A stretch of 19,170 bases of DNA from an uncultured Campylobacter sp. (lineage in GTDB: Bacteria; Campylobacterota; Campylobacteria; Campylobacterales; Campylobacteraceae): NCBI RefSeq assembly GCF_937981295.1, contig NZ_CALJPC010000018.1, positions 1-19,170 of the forward strand, given 5' to 3'. The notes under the pieces are model-generated. The model did not search any database and was not told the origin of the DNA. It saw nothing but the letters and a program-made list of their open reading frames with translations. Positions 16,458-19,170 of the stretch are shown here, piece after piece; the stretch's first letter is position 1, and every line of letters begins with the position of its first letter. The translations under genes were made by a program, and so were the position numbers.

Positions 16458-16985
16458 ATGAAAGTACGTATCACCAATCGCGACGTCGATAACCTCAATA
16501 AATTTATGCTTCTTTACAGCAAAAAGGCGCGCAAGCAGCGTCTAGTCAGCACTTACGCCATACCATTTGAGTTCTTGCTCATGGGCATCATCATCGACGG
16601 GCTTTTAAAAACGGCGCCGATTGCGAGTGTGGCGTCGGTTATTTTGGGTGCGGCGTGGCTTATTTTTTATCCGAAATTTTACCGCCGCATGCTAAGAAAG
16701 CATCTGACTGCCGCCAAACTCGCGCAAGACTCGAGCGTAGAGATGGAATTTATCGCGGGCGAAGATGAAATTTCATTTTCAAAGGGCGAGCCGCGCGCAA
16801 GCGAGAAATTTGTCGCACGTTCGTTAAATCGAATCGCCGCGGGCGGGGAGAATTTTTTCTTGGCGTTTGATCGCGGCTTTCACATCGTCCTTCCCAAAAA
16901 TGCCGAGACGGACGCCGCGGTGCGGCATCTCGCAGATCTGCGCGGGCTGCAGATCGAGCCCGTGGATATGGACGTTGAAATTTAA
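16458..16985 (+). CDS. YcxB-like membrane protein
   Basis: This 175-residue protein has two membrane helices at about 31-50 and 55-73, followed by a cytoplasmic domain. The end of that domain (NRIAAGGENFFLAFDRGFHI, then VLPKNAE, residues about 124-150) resembles the C-terminal domain of the YcxB-like family, in which a strand pair precedes an 'I-P-K' motif. The function of this family is unknown. A clear ribosome site (AAAGGAAAAAT) supports the ATG. It is transcribed away from aas, and no gene follows it before the repeat cluster. The gene end coincides with the point where the left half of a repeat pair would be expected (see repeat copy A). Confidence 0.75.
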   Translation: MKVRITNRDVDNLNKFMLLYSKKARKQRLVSTYAIPFEFLLMGIIIDGLLKTAPIASVASVILGAAWLIFYPKFYRRMLRKHLTAAKLAQDSSVEMEFIAGEDEISFSKGEPRASEKFVARSLNRIAAGGENFFLAFDRGFHIVLPKNAETDAAVRHLADLRGLQIEPVDMDVEI

Positions 16986-17089
16986 AGCTTTGCTTTTAAA
17001 TTTACGGCTCGTAAAATTCGCGATATAAATTTAAAATTCTAGAATTTCGCTATGTAAAATTCTATCTTTGGAATTTACTCGCGGCAATG

Positions 17090-17275
17090 TTTTCTCTTAA
17101 GGGGGATGGGCTCTACTTACTCTGTGCTTCGCTTGCGCTCGCAAGAAACGCTGCCAGGCTAAGAGCCTTGCGTCGCTACGCTCGTTTTATAAGAGCGCCC
17201 CCTCTTTTTTTAAAAAAATCCCCCAACCCCCAGCGCGCTCAAGGGGCGAGCCTTGCGGTTCGCGTTAAATTTTTA
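17090..17275 (+). repeat. Hairpin repeat, copy A (solo, plus orientation)
   Basis: The copy starts with TTTTCTCTTAAGGGGGATGGG, has a core carrying smaller hairpins (CTTGC-GCTC-GCAAG at 17132-17145 and AGGCT-AAG-AGCCT nearby), then GCGCCCCC and CCCCCAACCCCC. It ends in a terminal hairpin, GCGAGCC-TTGC-GGTTCGC (17246-17263), before GTTAAATTT. Its left flank (CTATGTAAAATT...GAATTT...GCGGCAATG) matches the left flank of copy B. The reading frame at 17087-17326 is a by-product of the repeat, with no ribosome site. Confidence 0.75.
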
Positions 17276-17312
17276 TATCGCAAGAATCACAGTTTTGTAT
17301 TCATCTACTTAG

Positions 17313-17463
17313 TAAATTTAACATAGGCGTAGCCTGCACCGCTTAAAGCGTCGTCGGGGGTTGGGTGGGGTTTTGGGGCGAGCAGAGCAATGCGGTGCTG
17401 TGGAGGCGGCGTCCTGCAAGAAGTGTGACCTCGCAATGGGACCCCTTCCCGCCCCAAGAGAAA
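17313..17463 (-). repeat. Hairpin repeat, copy C (minus orientation)
   Basis: This copy reads in reverse. TAAATTTA comes first, then the terminal hairpin AGGC-GTA-GCCT (17325-17335), then a G-run block (17356-17378), a core, and CCCCTTCCCGCCCCAAGAG, whose complement is the TTTCTCTT...GGGAAGGGG start of the family. The core from 17352 to 17460 is nearly nine-tenths identical to copy D (18610-18720). It faces copy B, with about 98 AT-rich bases between them. Confidence 0.8.
17356..17378 (+). other. G-quadruplex motif in repeat copy C
   Basis: Four G-runs of 5, 3, 4 and 4, separated by TT, T and TTTT, satisfy the standard G3+N1-7 rule on the plus strand. In copy D the fourth run is reduced to GG, so the motif is only partly kept. 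Confidence 0.6.
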
Positions 17464-17560
17464 CATATCGCGGGCTAAAATTTAAACGGAATTTCATTTT
17501 GTAATAAATTTAAAATTTCTCTATGTAGAATTTGCCTCTAGAATTTGGGGCGTGGCAGCG

Positions 17561-17671
17561 TTTTCTCTTAAGAGGGAAGGGGCGCTACTTGCGAGGCGCT
17601 CCCCTTCCCCCTTAAAATCCCCCAACCCCTGGCACGCTCAAAGGGCGAGCTACGCTCGCGCTAATTTTAAA
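17561..17671 (+). repeat. Hairpin repeat, copy B (plus orientation, short core)
   Basis: This is the same start as copy A (TTTTCTCTTAAGAGGGAAGG) but with a core of only ten bases. The arms 17570-17585 and 17596-17613 form a long stem (AAGAGGGAAGGGGCGC with GCGCTCCCCTTCCCCCTT, one bulge and one mismatch). CCCCCAACCCC follows, then the terminal hairpin GCGAGC-TAC-GCTCGC at 17645-17659. With copy C it makes an inverted pair. The C-runs at 17601-17629 (4, 5, 5, 4, with loops of 2, 7 and 2) give a quadruplex motif on the minus strand. Confidence 0.8.
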
Positions 17672-17720
17672 CTGCGGTTGGCGGCAAAATTTTTGCTAAA
17701 ATTCTGCGCTCAGCTTGTCG

Positions 17721-18410
17721 TTACGCCTCGCGCATCTCCTCTGCTAGGCGCTTTTTGTAGGCGCGTTTGAAATGAAACGCCCAAATTAGCGGAAATATTA
17801 TCTCCAGCCCTTTCCAAAATGCAAACCCGCCATATCCCCCAGGAATGGCAAAAAAACATCTGCAAACCACATAGCAAGCGACTACATAGCTTGTTCCAAA
17901 GACAGCGCCCCAAGCTATTATTTCAGAGTCGGTCGTAACAACCCAGATCGCAACCAAATATATGAAAGCGCTTGCTAGCGCGGTCGGAAAAAACCAATTT
18001 AGAACGCCTAATTTTTGGTGATTTACATCCGCGGTAAGATAGCCCACCACGCAAGCGATGATACATAGGGCACATAAGATAGCGCGTAGCACGACTAAAT
18101 AGCGCAGCCCACGGGGTTGCATCGCGCCTTCGTAGTCGCTGTTTTCGCAGCTACTACTTTGGCTGTTTTTGCTGCCGCGCCCCGCCACATAGACAAGATG
18201 TGCGCCCAGCGCTATGAAACACGCGCATGCTGCAAGGTCCCAAAATATGAAGTTACCGAAGATTGTCCCGCCCGAGCCATCATCGCCCGTAGGTCCTATT
18301 AAATAAGGCCACGAAATTTTCACTATGCAAAACGTCGCCGCAAGCAAAATCGGGTGCAGCGCGAGCCTGCCGTTTCGCAAATCAGAGAGTAAATTTTTAA
18401 AATAGCTCAT
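17721..18410 (-). CDS. Six-helix membrane protein of unknown function
   Basis: This 229-residue protein is not recognised. Hydrophobic helices lie at about 18-37, 52-76, 104-125, 137-158, 165-186 and 197-214. A glycine-rich loop (GPTGDDGSGGTIFG) follows the first helix, and a polar Ser/Asn-rich loop covers residues 79-98. The C-terminus is basic (KRAYKKRLAEE). It is rich in cysteine for a membrane protein (about nine). A clear ribosome site (AAGGGGAAAAT) supports the ATG at 18410, and a perfect 14-base palindrome (AATTCCGCGGAATT, 18424-18437) lies just upstream. It stands alone between two matching inverted repeat pairs, so it may travel with them. No transport signature is visible. Confidence 0.75.
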   Translation of the reverse strand: MSYFKNLLSDLRNGRLALHPILLAATFCIVKISWPYLIGPTGDDGSGGTIFGNFIFWDLAACACFIALGAHLVYVAGRGSKNSQSSSCENSDYEGAMQPRGLRYLVVLRAILCALCIIACVVGYLTADVNHQKLGVLNWFFPTALASAFIYLVAIWVVTTDSEIIAWGAVFGTSYVVACYVVCRCFFAIPGGYGGFAFWKGLEIIFPLIWAFHFKRAYKKRLAEEMREA

Positions 18411-18423
18411 ATTTTCCCCTTAA

Positions 18424-18437
18424 AATTCCGCGGAATT
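18424..18437. promoter_or_regulatory. Perfect palindrome upstream of the membrane protein gene
   Basis: AATTCCGCGGAATT is self-complementary over 14 bases and sits 13 bases before the ATG at 18410. Its place suits an operator or a 5'-leader hairpin. AATTCC...GGAATT arms are frequent in this genome's spacers, so it may only reflect local style. Confidence 0.3.
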
Positions 18438-18569
18438 CTAAAATCCCGAAAGAACTCCGCGCGCATAGTCTGCGAATAGAAATTTATAACTCCCCAGTGC
18501 GGAATTCTACTACTAAATTTAGAATTTTGCAGCGAGGAATTTTAAAATCAAAGTATGTAACGCAAGCCG

Positions 18570-18723
18570 TTAAATAAAAATGCTCGGACGCAGTCCGTAC
18601 CTCTGGCATCGTCGGGGGATGGGTGGGGTTTGTGGACGAGCAGAGCAATGCGGTGCTGCGGAGGCGGCGTTCTGCGAGAAGTGTGACCTCGTAATTGGGC
18701 CCCCTTCCCGCCCTAAAAGAAAT
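18570..18723 (-). repeat. Hairpin repeat, copy D (minus orientation)
   Basis: It reads in reverse like copy C: terminal hairpin GGAC-GCA-GTCC (18586-18596), a G-run block (from 18614), the shared core CGAGCAGAGCAATGCGGTGC, then AGAAGTGTGACCTCG, and CCCCCTTCCCGCCCT. It faces copy E across about 98 AT-rich bases. The differences from copy C do not fall at third codon positions in any frame, so the core is not evidently coding. Confidence 0.8.
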
Positions 18724-18820
18724 AGAAAACACAGTATAAATTTAGAGATAAAATTTTATTTTGTAAGTTTCTATAAAATTTCATGGATATAACTTAGCGC
18801 TTGGGTGCATTATGCGCGAT

Positions 18821-18917
18821 ATTCGTAAGGGGGCGGCGCTTCAGAGTTAGCGGGGCGCCCCATTACCAACTCCCACCCGCGCGACGCTAGCGGTGCAGGC
18901 TACGCCTGGGTTAAATT
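18821..18917 (+). repeat. Hairpin repeat, copy E (plus orientation)
   Basis: This copy has GTAAGGGGGCGGCGC, a 10-base palindrome GGGGCGCCCC (18852-18861), then ACTCCCACCCG. It ends with AGCGGTGCAGGCTACGCCT, whose terminal hairpin AGGC-TAC-GCCT (18897-18907) is the reverse complement of the one in copy C, before GGGTTAAATTTA. Its start is the most diverged of the five copies. Confidence 0.7.
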
Positions 18918-19081
18918 TAAATTACGGCTTTCGCCACATAAATTTGAGTTAAATTTCTACGCTTTATTTTAACGTCGTATTTTGAAGCTCCGATAAAATT
19001 TTAAAACAGAATTTTAAGAAAATTTAACGGCAAAATTTTACTCGCTTCTCATGTTTTAAGGCGCGGTTTGGGTTCGAAATT

Positions 19082-19168
19082 TTAAAGCCACTTTGCTCGT
19101 TCATTGCTAGAATCCGTTTCGTTGCCGATCGCTTCGTAGCGCGAGTAGTAAAACTCCACAAACTCCCG
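19082..19168 (-). CDS. C-terminal end of a gene entering from the right edge
   Basis: The last 28 codons of a minus-strand frame end in TAA at 19082. The residues are protein-like and charged (REFVEFYYSRYEAIGNE, then SSNERAKWL), and codon use matches the core genes. The other two minus-strand frames are less protein-like: one meets a stop early in this stretch, while the other stays open but reads as a shadow. I do not recognise the family, and the rest lies outside the window. Confidence 0.55.
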   Translation of the reverse strand, partial: REFVEFYYSRYEAIGNETDSSNERAKWL

Positions 19169-19170
19169 CA

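Noticed and set aside
17087..17770. Plus-strand frames at 17087-17326 and 17552-17770
   Set aside because: They are translations through repeat copies A and B. They have no ribosome sites, and they share sequence only because the DNA is repeated.
18580..18792. Plus-strand frame with a CEKC motif over repeat copy D
   Set aside because: The matching region of copy C differs mainly at first and second codon positions, so there is no sign of protein-level selection.
17313..18917. Composite transposon with insertion-sequence ends
   Set aside because: No transposase frame lies in either element. They look like non-autonomous hairpin elements, so only a cargo hypothesis is kept.
16986..18960. CRISPR array suspected from the repeats at the right end
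   Set aside because: The repeats are long, differ in length, alternate in orientation and have no regular spacers or cas genes.
19068..19080. GGGTTCGAAAT resembling a tRNA T-loop
   Set aside because: No T-stem partner, acceptor stem or anticodon arm can be formed around it.

Overview
The window looks like chromosomal DNA from a Campylobacter-type member of Campylobacterota, probably a moderately GC-rich oral-clade relative such as C. gracilis. The species is inferred. The grounds are the single-chain pyruvate:ferredoxin/flavodoxin oxidoreductase (nifJ), the DUF2325 gene / unknown gene / fldA cluster, the AAATTTTA-rich intergenic DNA, and the AAGGA-type ribosome sites with TATAAT-like -10 boxes. 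No rRNA, tRNA, CRISPR array or transposase was found.

Layout. (1) 1-1592: a very AT-rich block on the minus strand with a D12-class adenine DNA methyltransferase and, 4 bases downstream, the start of a second gene, probably the partner restriction enzyme, cut by the window edge. (2) 1593-2875: a 29-codon fragment at the compositional boundary, then a SotB-type sugar-efflux MFS transporter. (3) 2876-3648: a long leader region without a convincing gene. (4) 3649-10175: metabolic core, namely nifJ, an aspartate/glutamate-type racemase ending in a strong terminator, and the apparent operon DUF2325 gene / unknown 411-aa gene / flavodoxin. PFOR and flavodoxin are likely redox partners. (5) 10364-12906: a low-GC two-gene unit encoding a large HNH-like, multi-helix membrane protein and a coiled-coil, tail-anchored partner. 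This is the best candidate for an undescribed system. (6) 12893-16360: a three-module Aas-type lysophospholipid transporter / acyltransferase / acyl-ACP synthetase on the minus strand, overlapping the previous unit tail to tail, with a divergent YcxB-like gene at 16458-16985. (7) 17.0-18.95 kb: five copies of a hairpin-rich, C/G-run-rich repeat. Four of them form two matching inverted pairs that bracket a 229-aa six-helix membrane protein gene. (8) 19082-19168: the last 28 codons of a minus-strand gene that runs out of the window.

Two accessory segments (restriction-modification and HNH/membrane pair) and a repeat cluster therefore interrupt otherwise ordinary genes for pyruvate oxidation, electron transfer and phospholipid recycling. 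Functions of the HNH pair and of the repeat family are inferred from motifs and layout only.
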